Shown: positions 40,383 through 48,539, counted from the stretch's first letter. The stretch is 64,000 nucleotides of DNA from Actinoplanes siamensis (GCF_016862395.1 NZ_BOMW01000034.1:1-64000), one strand, 5' to 3'. Translations and numbers: made by a program. Notes: a model not told the origin generated them from the sequence alone.

Positions 40383-40538
40383 TTCTTGTAACCGGACCCT
40401 AACCCTTTCGTGACGCGAAAAGCTAGCGAACGCCGCCGGTGAGATGGGACTCGATTCTCCGACGCCCCTGGCGATCGGGCGGCGGCGGCGAGTCCCCTCT
40501 CACCGGGTGTCTGGCGTCCGGGCAGCGCAGCCGGCAGC

Positions 40539-42185
40539 TCAGCGAACGTCCCAGACGGGCGCCGGGGTCTCGACGACCTCGTTGTCGCCCCGGAACAGCA
40601 CGAAACGATCGAAGGAGCGGGTGAACCAGCGGTCGTGGGTGACCGCGATCACCGTCCCGTCGAACGCCTTCAACCCCTCCTCCAGAGCCTCCGCCGAGGC
40701 CAGGTCCAGGTTGTCGGTCGGCTCGTCGAGCAGCAGCAACGTCGCCCCGGACAACTCGAGCAGCAGCACCAGGAAGCGCGCCTGCTGACCGCCGGAGAGC
40801 GTGCCGAACCGCTGGTCGCCCTGGGCGGACAGCTCGTAACGGCTCAGGTGCTTCATCGCGCCCGCCCGGTCCATCCCGGAGCGGTGCTCGTCACCCCGCC
40901 AGAGGATCTCGACAAGCGTCTTGTCCACCAGCTCGGGCCGGTCGTGGGTCTGCGAGAAGTGGCCGGGCCGGACCCGCGCGCCGAGCCGGGCCACGCCGGT
41001 GTGCGCCACGTGCGCGAGCGGCGCCCCGTCGACCGGCTTGTGCTCCAGATCGGGCTCACTGCCGCCGGCCGCGAGCAGGCGCAGGAAGTGGGACTTGCCG
41101 GTGCCGTTCGCGCCGAGCACCGCGACCCGGTCGCCGTACCAGATCTCCAGGTCGAACGGGAAGGTCAGATCCTCCAGTTCCAGGCCCTCGCAGATCACCG
41201 AACGCTTGCCGGTGCGGCCGCCGCGCAGGTTCATCCGGACCGACTGCTCCTTGGGCGGCAGCGGCGGCGGGCCGGCCTCCTCGAACTTGCGCAGCCGGGT
41301 CTGCGCCGCCTGGTAACGCGAGGCGAGACCGTCGTTGTACGCCGCCTTGTTCTTCAGCGTGAACACCAGCTCGCGGAGTTTCTCGTGCTCCTCGTCCCAA
41401 CGCCGGCGCAGCTCCTCCATCCGGTCGTGCCGGTTGGAGCGGGCCTCGTGCCAGGAGGCGAACCCGCCCGGGTGGGTCCACGCGCCGCCGCCCTCGACCG
41501 CCACCACCCGGTCGGCGGTCTGCGCGAGCAACTCCCGGTCGTGGGAGATGAACAGCACCGACTTGTTGGACTCGCGGATCCGCTGCTCCAGCCAGCGCTT
41601 GGCGGGCACGTCGAGGAAGTTGTCCGGCTCGTCCAGCAACAGCACCTCGTCACCGCCGCGCAGCAGCAGGTCGAGGGCGAAGCGTTTCTGCTCGCCGCCG
41701 GAGAGGGTGCGGACCACGCGGCTGCGGGCCTCCTCCCACGGCTTGCCGAGGATCGAGACAGCCACCGTGTCGAAGAGCACCTCGGCGTCGTACCCACCGG
41801 CCTCGCCCCAGGTGGCCAGCGCGTTCGCGTACGCGATCTGGCTCTTCTCGGTCTCGTCCAGAGCCTCGCCCGCGCGCCGCAGCGCCGAGCCGGCCTCCCG
41901 CAACGCCGGCGCGACCAGCGACAGCGCCAGGTCCTCCAACGAACGGTCGTCGCCGATCATGCCGATGAACTGGCGCATCACGCCCAGCCCGCCGGAGCGC
42001 GCGATCGTCCCGCTCTGCGTCGGGATGTCCCCGGCCACCATCCGCAGCAGGGTGGTCTTGCCCGCCCCGTTCGGCCCGACCAGCGCGACCTTGGCGCCCT
42101 CACCGACCCGGAACGACACGTCGGCGAACAGCTCCCGGCCGTCGGGCAGCACGAACCCGGCGCCGGCGACATCCACGTAACCCAT
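40539..42185 (-). CDS. ABC-F family ATPase (ribosome-associated)
   Basis: A soluble protein of 548 residues with two ATPase domains and no membrane segments. Domain 1 has GPNGAGKT (37-44), LSGGEQKR and LLLDEPDNFLD; domain 2 has GANGTGKS, LSGGQQAR and LLLDEPTDNLD. A charged linker with RMEELRRRWDEEHEKLRELV and KNKAAYNDGLASRYQ separates them. This is the ABC-F layout, whose members act on the ribosome, either as translation factors (EttA type) or antibiotic-protection proteins. Which role applies here is unknown. The start at 42185 gives MGYVDVAGAGF; upstream codons look non-coding. Confidence 0.92.
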   Translation of the reverse strand: MGYVDVAGAGFVLPDGRELFADVSFRVGEGAKVALVGPNGAGKTTLLRMVAGDIPTQSGTIARSGGLGVMRQFIGMIGDDRSLEDLALSLVAPALREAGSALRRAGEALDETEKSQIAYANALATWGEAGGYDAEVLFDTVAVSILGKPWEEARSRVVRTLSGGEQKRFALDLLLRGGDEVLLLDEPDNFLDVPAKRWLEQRIRESNKSVLFISHDRELLAQTADRVVAVEGGGAWTHPGGFASWHEARSNRHDRMEELRRRWDEEHEKLRELVFTLKNKAAYNDGLASRYQAAQTRLRKFEEAGPPPLPPKEQSVRMNLRGGRTGKRSVICEGLELEDLTFPFDLEIWYGDRVAVLGANGTGKSHFLRLLAAGGSEPDLEHKPVDGAPLAHVAHTGVARLGARVRPGHFSQTHDRPELVDKTLVEILWRGDEHRSGMDRAGAMKHLSRYELSAQGDQRFGTLSGGQQARFLVLLLELSGATLLLLDEPTDNLDLASAEALEEGLKAFDGTVIAVTHDRWFTRSFDRFVLFRGDNEVVETPAPVWDVR

Positions 42186-42211
42186 GCAGGGCATCCTGCC
42201 GGGTCGAGGAC

Positions 42212-42907
42212 TCAGGCGGCAGCCGGTTTTCCGCCGACTCTGAGCACCCGGAAACCCTTCTGGCTGGCCACCCGGTCGACCATCCACCCCCGCCCGGCCA
42301 GCCAGGTGTGCAGCGAGTCACCCCCGAGGTTCCGGTTGATCACCAGCCAGGCGACGCCGCCCGGGGCGAGCCGGGGCAGCCAGCGGTCCATCAGCGCGTG
42401 CAGCTCGGCCTTGCCGACGTGGGTGGGCGGGTTGCTCCAGATCTGGGCGAACTCGACGTCGTCCGGCACGTCGTCCGGCGCGCTCACCCGCACCCGGTCG
42501 CCCAGTCCCAGTGTCGCCGCGTTCTCGGCGGTGAGCTCGCGGGCCCGGGAGTTGACGTCGATCGCGTGGACAGTGGCCGCGGGCGCCTCGGTGGCCAGCA
42601 CACAGGCGATCGGGCCGTACCCACAGCCGAGGTCGAGCAGCGCCCCCTCGGTGGCCGCGCCGGGCAGCGTCGCCTTGCGCAGCAGCACCGCGGTGCCCGG
42701 GTCGAGCCGCCCGGCGGAGAACACCCCGGCGGCCACGGCGAGCCGATAATGCCGGCCGGCCACGCTGAACTCGATCTCGCCCCGTCGCATCGGGGCGTCC
42801 GGGTCGGTGCTGAAGTAATGCTCGGCGGTCACCAGGTCAGTTTCTCGCGCCACAACGCAGCACGGACCACCGGGTGCCGGACAGGCTGTGCGTTCCCGGA
42901 TCGGCAT
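42212..42907 (-). CDS. Class I methyltransferase, RsmC/RlmG-like
   Basis: A predicted RNA (guanine-N2) methyltransferase with motif I LLDLGCGYGPIACVLA, AIDVNSRA, and WSNPPTHVGK, the NPP motif of N-methyltransferases that act on bases. At 200-230 residues it corresponds to the catalytic half of RsmC. Start is uncertain: ATG at 42907 has AGGAG 3 nt upstream, while GTG at 42832 gives VTAEHYFSTDP, which better fits the conserved family start. It is 26 bases upstream of the ABC-F gene on the same strand. Confidence 0.88.
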   Translation of the reverse strand: MPIRERTACPAPGGPCCVVARETDLVTAEHYFSTDPDAPMRRGEIEFSVAGRHYRLAVAAGVFSAGRLDPGTAVLLRKATLPGAATEGALLDLGCGYGPIACVLATEAPAATVHAIDVNSRARELTAENAATLGLGDRVRVSAPDDVPDDVEFAQIWSNPPTHVGKAELHALMDRWLPRLAPGGVAWLVINRNLGGDSLHTWLAGRGWMVDRVASQKGFRVLRVGGKPAAA

Positions 42908-42928
42908 ACGCTCCTACGGTTGTCACCC

Positions 42929-43711
42929 ATGCGGTACGCCACCCCGAACCGCTCCGCCCATCGCGCCGTCCCCGCACCCCACCCGATGTTCCTGGTCCGG
43001 CATCTCCCCCGGGCCACCGGCGGCCAGCACCGCCAGCACATCCGGCCCCGGGTCCGCCCGCGGAGACGTCCCGGGCGTGAGCCGCATCAGACCATGCAAC
43101 TGCTGACCCACGGCCTGGGCGCGATGATCGTGCTCGGCATCCTGCTGACGCTCGGCTTCCTGATCCTGTCCGAGAACCCGCGGCGGGCGGCCGCCGGTCC
43201 GGGCATCGACACCCGGGCGGCGGACCCCGAGCCGCTGTCGGTCCCGGAGGCCTTCCCGGCCGGCGCCGCCGGCTACCGGGTCGGCGATGCGGTGGTCCAG
43301 GCCGACTGCCGGCTCGCGGTCACCGGCGGCTTGCGGCCGGCGCTCGCGGCGTACGGATGTTCGCAGGCGGTCCGAGCGGCCCTGACCGTCCCAGAGGGCG
43401 GCTACCGGGTCACCGCCGGCATCCTCAACCTGGCCGACTCGCAGGGCGCCGCGGCGGTCGCCGACCGGGTCCGCGCACTCGTCGAGACCGGCGACGGCGG
43501 GTTCACCGAGATGTCCGGTGGCGCGACCGCCGCGGGCACCCCGATCGGCTGGCGCGCCCACGGCCACTACCTGCTGTACTGCGTGATCACCGGGCCGGGC
43601 GGCGAGCCGGTCCCGGCCGCCGGCCCGGCGCTGGGCGAGGTGACCGGCCACCTGCTCGACGACTACCTCACCGAACAGGTGCTGGACCGTCGCGCGGCGC
43701 CGATCGGGTGA
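42929..43711 (+). CDS. Single-span membrane protein of unknown function
   Basis: A 260-residue protein I do not recognise. Residues 1-57 are basic (many Arg, Pro, His), residues 62-80 form one membrane helix, and the rest is an extracytoplasmic domain with two separated Cys (VVQADCRLAV, AYGCSQAVRAAL), ADSQGAAAVADRVRALVE and a third Cys in LLYCVITGPG. TACGGT lies 8 nt before the ATG at 42929, so it may be leaderless. A shorter start at 43094 (MQLLTHGLGAM) is possible. It diverges from the methyltransferase gene. Confidence 0.7.
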   Translation: MRYATPNRSAHRAVPAPHPMFLVRHLPRATGGQHRQHIRPRVRPRRRPGREPHQTMQLLTHGLGAMIVLGILLTLGFLILSENPRRAAAGPGIDTRAADPEPLSVPEAFPAGAAGYRVGDAVVQADCRLAVTGGLRPALAAYGCSQAVRAALTVPEGGYRVTAGILNLADSQGAAAVADRVRALVETGDGGFTEMSGGATAAGTPIGWRAHGHYLLYCVITGPGGEPVPAAGPALGEVTGHLLDDYLTEQVLDRRAAPIG

Positions 43712-43720
43712 CCGGCGATG

Positions 43721-43820
43721 GTCACCCGATGCCGGACTCGCGGCCGGCGCCCCGCCGGCGCCGTGCGGCGGAGACCCGACGCCGGGCTCGCGGCCCAGCA
43801 CCTCGCCGGCGCTGTCAGGC
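43721..43820. repeat. 50-bp imperfect tandem duplication in a convergent gap
   Basis: Two copies of about 50 bases lie in tandem (43721-43770 and 43771-43820), sharing ACCCGAYGCCGGRCTCGCGG and CGCCGGCGC. The second copy runs over the truA stop codon. The gap is between the membrane-protein gene and truA, which converge. Confidence 0.6.
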
Positions 43821-44639
43821 GCGCAGCCGGCGGGTCGCCTCGGCGCGGGCGGCGTACTCCGCCTCGTCCGGGTAGCCGACCGCGACCAGGGTGAGGCCGT
43901 GCGCCGGCGCCACTGTCACCTCGCTGGAACGCTCGCGCAGGGTGAGCAGCCTGGCCGGCCACTCCGGCTCCCGCCGGCCCTCGCCGACCGCCAGCATCGC
44001 GCCCACCAGGCTGCGGACCATCGCCTGGCAGAACGCGTCGGCCTGCACGGTCGCCACCAGCGTGCGGTCGGCCTCGCGGCGCCAGTCCAGGCGGGCGATC
44101 GCGCGGATCGTGGTGGCGTGCTCCTTGCGCTTGCAGAACGCCGCGAAGTCGTGCTCGCCGAGCAGCCCGGCGGCGGCCGCGTTCAGCCGGTCCAGGTCGA
44201 GCGGGCGCAGCCAGGCCAGAGTGTCGTACCGGCGCAGCGGCTCCGGGCCCCAGCCGTCGTCACAGACCCGGTACTCGTACCGGCGGAACGTGGCCGAGAA
44301 GCGGGCGTCGAACGACTCCGGCACCGGCACCACGCCCTTGATCCGGGCGTCCGGCGGCATCAGCGCGTTCAGCCGGCGCAGCAGGGAGCCGGCCAGTTCC
44401 TCGTACCGCTCGGCCGGCAGGTCGATGTGGCACACCTGGCCGGTGGCGTGCACCCCCGCGTCGGTGCGCCCGGCCACGGTCAGCCCGAGCGGCCAGTCCG
44501 CTCCCGGGGCGCCGAGGACCCGGTTCAGGGCCTCGGCGAGGACCCCGGCGACGGTCCGCCGGCCGGGCTGCGCCGCCCAGCCCGAGAAGTCCGCGCCGTC
44601 GTACGAGACGTCGAGTCGTAGGCGGATCTTTTCCGTCAT
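43815..44639 (-). CDS. truA: tRNA pseudouridine(38-40) synthase TruA
   Basis: TruA converts uridines 38-40 of the anticodon arm to pseudouridine. The 274-residue protein contains VSYDGADFSGWAAQPG, the catalytic Asp in GRTDAGVHA (Asp60), SATFRRYEYRV, DFAAFCKRKEH and QADAFCQAMVRSLVGAMLAVGEG. It lies downstream of rplQ, a conserved order, but a terminator separates them. The start at 44639 gives MTEKIRLRLDVSYDG. Confidence 0.97.
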   Translation of the reverse strand: MTEKIRLRLDVSYDGADFSGWAAQPGRRTVAGVLAEALNRVLGAPGADWPLGLTVAGRTDAGVHATGQVCHIDLPAERYEELAGSLLRRLNALMPPDARIKGVVPVPESFDARFSATFRRYEYRVCDDGWGPEPLRRYDTLAWLRPLDLDRLNAAAAGLLGEHDFAAFCKRKEHATTIRAIARLDWRREADRTLVATVQADAFCQAMVRSLVGAMLAVGEGRREPEWPARLLTLRERSSEVTVAPAHGLTLVAVGYPDEAEYAARAEATRRLRA

Positions 44640-44742
44640 CCCGCAGCGCGCTCCTCGGCCTTGCCCACGACCCGGCTGGCGCCCCCGCGGCCACGGGCCG
44701 TGCGCTCCGGTCGTACCGGTCAATCGTGTCCTTGCAACCGAA

Positions 44743-44773
44743 AGGCCCGGCACCCTGAACGGATGCCGGGCCT
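44743..44773 (-). terminator. Terminator of the infA-rplQ operon
   Basis: AGGCCCGGCA and TGCCGGGCCT form a perfect 10-bp stem with an 11-base loop. On the minus strand it starts 12 bases after the rplQ stop and is followed by TTTCGG. Confidence 0.8.
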
Positions 44774-44785
44774 GCTGACCTGAGG

Positions 44786-45352
44786 TCAGGCCTTGTCGGT
44801 GTCTTCGCCCTCGGCCTTGTCACCAGGGCCCTCGGCGCCCTTGTCACCGGAGGCGTTGACCGGCGGCTCGGAGTCCTGGTCCTCGGTGGCGGCCGGAGCC
44901 GTCTCCTCCGGCGCCAGGGCCTCGACCTTGTCCTGCTGCGCGGTCGCCTGGCGAGCGGCGGCCTTCGCGGCGGGCGCGGTGGTGGCCGCGACCTGGAGCT
45001 CCTCGACCAGCTCGATGATCGCCATCGGCGCGGCGTCGCCCTTGCGGGGACCGGTCTTGGTGATCCGGGTGTAACCACCGGGGCGGCCGGTGTACCGCGG
45101 AGCGATCTGCTCGAACAGGGCGTACACGACGTCCTTGTCCTTCACGACGGTCAGCACCCGGCGCCGGGCGTGCAGGTCGCCGCGCTTGGCCTTCGTGATG
45201 AGCTGCTCAGCCAGCGGGCGCAGCCGCTTGGCCTTCGTCTCGGTGGTCTTGATCTTCCCGTGCCGGAAGAGCTCGGTGGCCAGGTTGGCCATGATGAGCT
45301 TCTCGTGTGCCGGGCTACCGCCGAGGCGGGCACCCTTGGTGGGCGTGGGCAT
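44786..45352 (-). CDS. rplQ: 50S ribosomal protein L17
   Basis: L17 lies near the exit of the peptide tunnel. The core (residues 1-120) includes RLGGSPAHEKLIMANLATELFRHGKIKTTETKAKRLRP and YTRITKTGPRKGDAAPMAIIELV. A further 70 residues rich in Ala, Glu and Asp follow, a disordered acidic tail seen in many actinobacterial L17 proteins, giving 188 in all. It is the last gene of the operon, 39 bases after rpoA. Confidence 0.98.
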   Translation of the reverse strand: MPTPTKGARLGGSPAHEKLIMANLATELFRHGKIKTTETKAKRLRPLAEQLITKAKRGDLHARRRVLTVVKDKDVVYALFEQIAPRYTGRPGGYTRITKTGPRKGDAAPMAIIELVEELQVAATTAPAAKAAARQATAQQDKVEALAPEETAPAATEDQDSEPPVNASGDKGAEGPGDKAEGEDTDKA

Positions 45353-45391
45353 TTCAGATGCTCCTTGAAGAAGTGGCGCAGTCCCGAGAGC

Positions 45392-46414
45392 TTAGAGCTG
45401 CTCGGTCTCGCGGTAGTCGTCGGTGTCGTAGTCCACGTCGCCGAACGAGTCCACGACGTGCGCCGGGTCGAAGGACGGCGCGCTGTCCTTGAGGCCCAGG
45501 CCCATTCCGGCGAGCTTCATCTTGACCTCGTCGATGGACTTCTGGCCGAAGTTCCGGATGTCCAGAAGGTCGGCCTCCGTACGCCCTATCAACTCGCCCA
45601 CGCTGTTGATGCCCTCGCGCTTGAGGCAGTTGTACGAACGGACGGTGAGGTCCAGCTCCTCGATCGGCAGCGCCAGGTCGGCAGCGAGCTGCGCGTCCTG
45701 GGGCGACGGGCCGATGTCGATGCCCTCGGCGGTCTCGTCCAGCTCCCGGCACAGGCCGAACAGCTCGACCAGGGTGGAGCCGGCCGAGGCCAGCGCGGTC
45801 CGCGGCGAGATGGACGCCTTCGACTCGACGTCGATGATCAGACGGTCGAAGTCGGTGCGCTGCTCGACACGGGTCGCCTCGACCCGGTAGGTGACCTTGA
45901 GCACCGGCGAGTAGATCGAGTCGACCGGGATCCGGCCGATCTCCGCGCCAGCGCTCTTGTTCTGCGCCGCCGTGACGTAGCCACGGCCCCGCTCGACGGT
46001 CAGCTCCATGTCCAGCCGGCCCTTGCTGTTCAGCGTGGCGAGCTTGAGGTCCGGGTTGTGCACCGAGACCCCGGCCGGAGGCTGGATGTCGCCGGCGGTC
46101 ACGTCGCCCGGGCCCTGCTTGCGCAGGTACATGCTGACCGGCTCGTCGTGCTCGGAGCTGACGGTCAGTTCCTTGACGTTCATGACCAGCTCGACCACGT
46201 CCTCCTTGACACCGGGGATCGTGGTGAACTCGTGAAGCACGCCGTCGACCTTGATGCTGGTGACCGCCGCGCCCGGGATGGACGAGAGCAGGGTCCGCCG
46301 GAGCGAGTTGCCGAGGGTGTAGCCGAAACCGGGCTCCAGAGGCTCGATGGTGAACCGGGAGCGGGTCTCGCTGATCGACTCTTCCGAGAGAGTCGGCCGC
46401 TGGCTGATGAGCAC
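45392..46414 (-). CDS. rpoA: RNA polymerase subunit alpha
   Basis: The alpha subunit nucleates RNA polymerase assembly and contacts UP elements and activators. The 340 residues comprise the N-terminal domain (RFTIEPLEPGFGYTLGNSLRRTLLSSIPG, HEFTTIPGVKEDV), a linker and the C-terminal domain (PIEELDLTVRSYNCLKREGINSVGEL, LLDIRNFGQKSIDEVKMKL). The GTG at 46414 gives VLISQRPTLSEE, as in Streptomyces. An upstream in-frame ATG would extend it through the rpsD-rpoA hairpin and is rejected. Confidence 0.98.
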   Translation of the reverse strand: MLISQRPTLSEESISETRSRFTIEPLEPGFGYTLGNSLRRTLLSSIPGAAVTSIKVDGVLHEFTTIPGVKEDVVELVMNVKELTVSSEHDEPVSMYLRKQGPGDVTAGDIQPPAGVSVHNPDLKLATLNSKGRLDMELTVERGRGYVTAAQNKSAGAEIGRIPVDSIYSPVLKVTYRVEATRVEQRTDFDRLIIDVESKASISPRTALASAGSTLVELFGLCRELDETAEGIDIGPSPQDAQLAADLALPIEELDLTVRSYNCLKREGINSVGELIGRTEADLLDIRNFGQKSIDEVKMKLAGMGLGLKDSAPSFDPAHVVDSFGDVDYDTDDYRETEQL

Positions 46415-46462
46415 GCTGTTCTTCTTTCTGTCAGGCCAACCGCTATTTGATGGCCGTCGGAC

Positions 46463-46492
46463 TTGCCCGGCGCCGCCGACGGCGCCGGGCAA
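46463..46492 (-). other. Strong hairpin between rpsD and rpoA
   Basis: TTGCCCGGCGCCG and CGGCGCCGGGCAA form a perfect 13-bp stem with a 4-base loop, starting 4 bases after the rpsD stop. No T tract follows, so it is more likely an mRNA stabiliser, a processing site or an attenuator than a simple terminator, since rpoA and rplQ lie downstream. Confidence 0.8.
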
Positions 46493-46496
46493 CTTG

Positions 46497-47123
46497 TTAC
46501 TTGGAGTAGAGCTCCACGATCAGCTGCTCCTGGACCTGCGTGTCGATGACCGCGCGGGCCGGGAGCGAGTGGATCAGGATCTTCATCTCGCTCGGGATCG
46601 GCTCCAGCCACGCCGGCACCGGCCGGGAGCCCGCCTGGGCCTGGGCGACGACGAAGGGCGTGAGCTCCTTCGACTTCTCCCGGAGCGAGACGATGTCGTG
46701 CTCCTTCACCCGGTACGACGGGATGTCGACCTTGGCGCCGTTGACCAGGAAGTGGCCGTGCTTGACCAGCTGACGGGCGGCGTCGCGGGACGCGGCGTAG
46801 CCGGCCCGGTAGACGACGTTGTCGAGCCGGCTCTCGAGGATCTGCAGGAGCACCTCGCCGGTACGACCCGGCTTGGTGACAGCCTCCTTGTAGTACGTGA
46901 AGAACTGCTTCTCCAGCACGCCGTACACGCGGCGGGCCTTCTGCTTCTCACGGTGCTGGAGCAGGTACTCGGTCTCCTTGGTCCGGCCACGGCCGTGCTG
47001 GCCGGGCGGGAAGGGACGCGACTCGAACGGGCACTTCGGCCCGTCGCACTTGCTGCCCTTGAGGAACAGCTTCATCTTCTCGCGGCGGCAGCGCTTGCAG
47101 TCCGCACCTACGTAACGAGCCAT
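46497..47123 (-). CDS. rpsD: 30S ribosomal protein S4
   Basis: S4 is a primary assembly protein that binds the 5' domain of 16S rRNA and, in E. coli, represses the alpha operon. The 208 residues start MARYVGADCKRCRREKMKLFLKGSKCDGPKCP, whose four Cys form a zinc site, the C+ form. The S4 RNA-binding domain (RLDNVVYRAGYAASRDAARQLVKHGHFLVNG) follows. It lies 16 bases after rpsK. A hairpin separates it from rpoA. Confidence 0.98.
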   Translation of the reverse strand: MARYVGADCKRCRREKMKLFLKGSKCDGPKCPFESRPFPPGQHGRGRTKETEYLLQHREKQKARRVYGVLEKQFFTYYKEAVTKPGRTGEVLLQILESRLDNVVYRAGYAASRDAARQLVKHGHFLVNGAKVDIPSYRVKEHDIVSLREKSKELTPFVVAQAQAGSRPVPAWLEPIPSEMKILIHSLPARAVIDTQVQEQLIVELYSK

Positions 47124-47139
47124 TGCTTCGATCTCTCCC

Positions 47140-47547
47140 TTAGACCCGGCGACGCTTCGGCGGACGGCAACCGTTGTGCGGCTGCGGGGTCACGTCGGAG
47201 ATCTGACCGACCTCGAGACCCGCTGCCTGCAGCGACCGGATGGCGGTCTCCCGGCCGGAACCGGGGCCCTTGACGAACACGTCGACCTTGCGCATGCCGT
47301 GTTCCATGGCCCGGCGCGCGGCGGCCTCGGCGGCCAGCTGGGCGGCGAACGGAGTCGACTTGCGGGAGCCCTTGAAGCCCACCTGGCCGGACGAGGCCCA
47401 GGAGATGACCGCACCGGTCGGGTCGGTGATCGACACGATGGTGTTGTTGAAGGTGCTCTTGATGTGCGCCTGCCCGTGGGCGACGTTCTTGCGTTCCTTG
47501 CGCCGGACCTTCTTGACTGCGGCCCCTGCGCGTGCCTTCGGTGGCAT
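47140..47547 (-). CDS. rpsK: 30S ribosomal protein S11
   Basis: S11 lies on the platform of the small subunit near the mRNA exit. The 135 residues show HGQAHIKSTFNNTIVSITDPTG, FKGSRKSTPFAAQLAAEAAARRA and the C-terminal RDVTPQPHNGCRPPKRRRV-like end (here SDVTPQPHNGCRPPKRRRV). Both core and length are normal. It follows rpsM by 17 bases. Confidence 0.98.
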   Translation of the reverse strand: MPPKARAGAAVKKVRRKERKNVAHGQAHIKSTFNNTIVSITDPTGAVISWASSGQVGFKGSRKSTPFAAQLAAEAAARRAMEHGMRKVDVFVKGPGSGRETAIRSLQAAGLEVGQISDVTPQPHNGCRPPKRRRV

Positions 47548-47564
47548 AAGTCAGTGCGCTCCTA

Positions 47565-47945
47565 TTACTTCCGACCGGGCTTCTTCTTACCGGCGACCGT
47601 CCGCTTCGGGCCCTTGCGGGTACGAGCGTTGGTCCGGGTCCGCTGTCCCCGAACGGGCAGACCCTTGCGGTGGCGGATGCCGGCGTAGCAGCCGATCTCT
47701 ACCTTGCGGCGGATGTCCGCGGCGACCTCGCGGCGCAGGTCGCCCTCAACCTTGAAGTTGGCCTCGATGTACTCGCGGAGCTTGAGCAGCTCCTCTTCCG
47801 TGAGGTCCTTGGCGCGCTTGTTCAGGTCGATCGCCGTAGCGGTCAATGCTTCGACGGACCGGGTGCGCCCGATCCCGAAGATGTAGGTGAGCGCGATCTC
47901 CATCCGCTTCTCGCGGGGGAGATCGACGCCGACGAGACGTGCCAT
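47565..47945 (-). CDS. rpsM: 30S ribosomal protein S13
   Basis: S13 is in the head of the small subunit and contacts the P-site tRNA and L5. The 126 residues start MARLVGVDLPREKRMEIALTYIFGIG and contain CYAGIRHRKGLPVRGQRTRTNARTRKG, ending in a basic tail. A 79-nt predicted four-way-junction RNA lies 38 nt upstream, between rpmJ and rpsM. GAGGAG lies upstream of the start. Confidence 0.98.
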   Translation of the reverse strand: MARLVGVDLPREKRMEIALTYIFGIGRTRSVEALTATAIDLNKRAKDLTEEELLKLREYIEANFKVEGDLRREVAADIRRKVEIGCYAGIRHRKGLPVRGQRTRTNARTRKGPKRTVAGKKKPGRK

Positions 47946-47983
47946 TTCTGGGCGTACTCCTCGTTGTTGTCGCGGAGGTCTGT

Positions 47984-48062
47984 GCCCGTCCCTTCCCGCC
48001 TGCCCGGGCGGGCCCCGGCCTCCGACCGGGGGTACAGCCTCGCGAGAGAGGCTGGGACGGGC
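47984..48062 (-). ncRNA. Predicted four-way-junction RNA element upstream of rpsM
   Basis: All stems are exact Watson-Crick pairs. A closing stem of 9 bp (GCCCGTCCC at 47984-47992 with GGGACGGGC at 48054-48062) encloses three 6-bp hairpins: 47995-48000/48007-48012, 48013-48018/48026-48031 and 48036-48041/48048-48053, with loops of 6, 7 and 6 bases. Two hairpins abut directly and the third abuts the closing stem, which favours coaxial stacking. It fills the 150-base gap between rpmJ and rpsM. No T tract follows and it is not a tRNA (no T-loop sequence, no CCA). A leader-type regulator of the downstream ribosomal genes is my inference. Confidence 0.6.
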
Positions 48063-48095
48063 TTATTCAGTGGTGCGGATCCTGCGCGGGTCTAC

Positions 48096-48212
48096 TCAGC
48101 CCTGGCGCTGCTTGTGGCGCGGGTCAGTGCTGCAGATCACCATGACCCGGCCGTGCCGCCGGATGATCCGGCAGTTGTTGCAGATCCGCTTGACGCTCGG
48201 CTTGACCTTCAC
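48096..48212 (-). CDS. rpmJ: 50S ribosomal protein L36
   Basis: L36 is a small zinc-binding protein of the large subunit. The 38 residues, from the GTG at 48212, contain KVKPSVKRICNNCRIIRR, then MVICSTDPRHKQRQG. The Cys pair CNNC, the later Cys and His32 form the zinc ribbon. It lies 105 bases after infA. Confidence 0.97.
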   Translation of the reverse strand: MKVKPSVKRICNNCRIIRRHGRVMVICSTDPRHKQRQG

Positions 48213-48317
48213 GGTTTGCCTTAACTCTCAGTCAGACGGGTATGGAAAACCCCGCGACCCGACATGAGCCACCCCGAACCGGCTTCGGACCTCGACCCTG
48301 GCCGGCTCGGAAGGAGC

Positions 48318-48539
48318 TCACTTGTAGCGGTAGACGATGCGCCCACGGGTCAGGTCGTACGGCGAGAGCTCGACGACGACCCTGTCCTCGGGAAGGATGC
48401 GGATGTAGTGCTGGCGCATCTTCCCGGAGATGTGTGCCAGGACCTTGTGACCATTGGCGAGCTCGACGCGGAACATGGCGTTCGGCAGGGGCTCGATCAC
48501 TCGGCCTTCGATCTCGATGGCTCCGTCTTTCTTAGGCAT
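48318..48539 (-). CDS. infA: Translation initiation factor IF-1
   Basis: IF-1 binds the A site of the small subunit during initiation. The 73-residue OB-fold protein contains KKDGAIEIEGRVIEPLPNAM, FRVELANGHKVLAHISGKMR and YIRILPEDRVVVELSPYDL, ending RGRIVYRYK. Length and sequence are standard. It is the first gene of the alpha-type operon and has its own promoter about 145 bases upstream. Confidence 0.98.
   Translation of the reverse strand: MPKKDGAIEIEGRVIEPLPNAMFRVELANGHKVLAHISGKMRQHYIRILPEDRVVVELSPYDLTRGRIVYRYK

Noticed and set aside
47984..48062. A tRNA gene at the four-way junction
   Set aside because: The stem lengths (9, 6, 6, 6) and loop sequences do not fit. The middle loop lacks U33, no T-loop sequence is present and no CCA follows.
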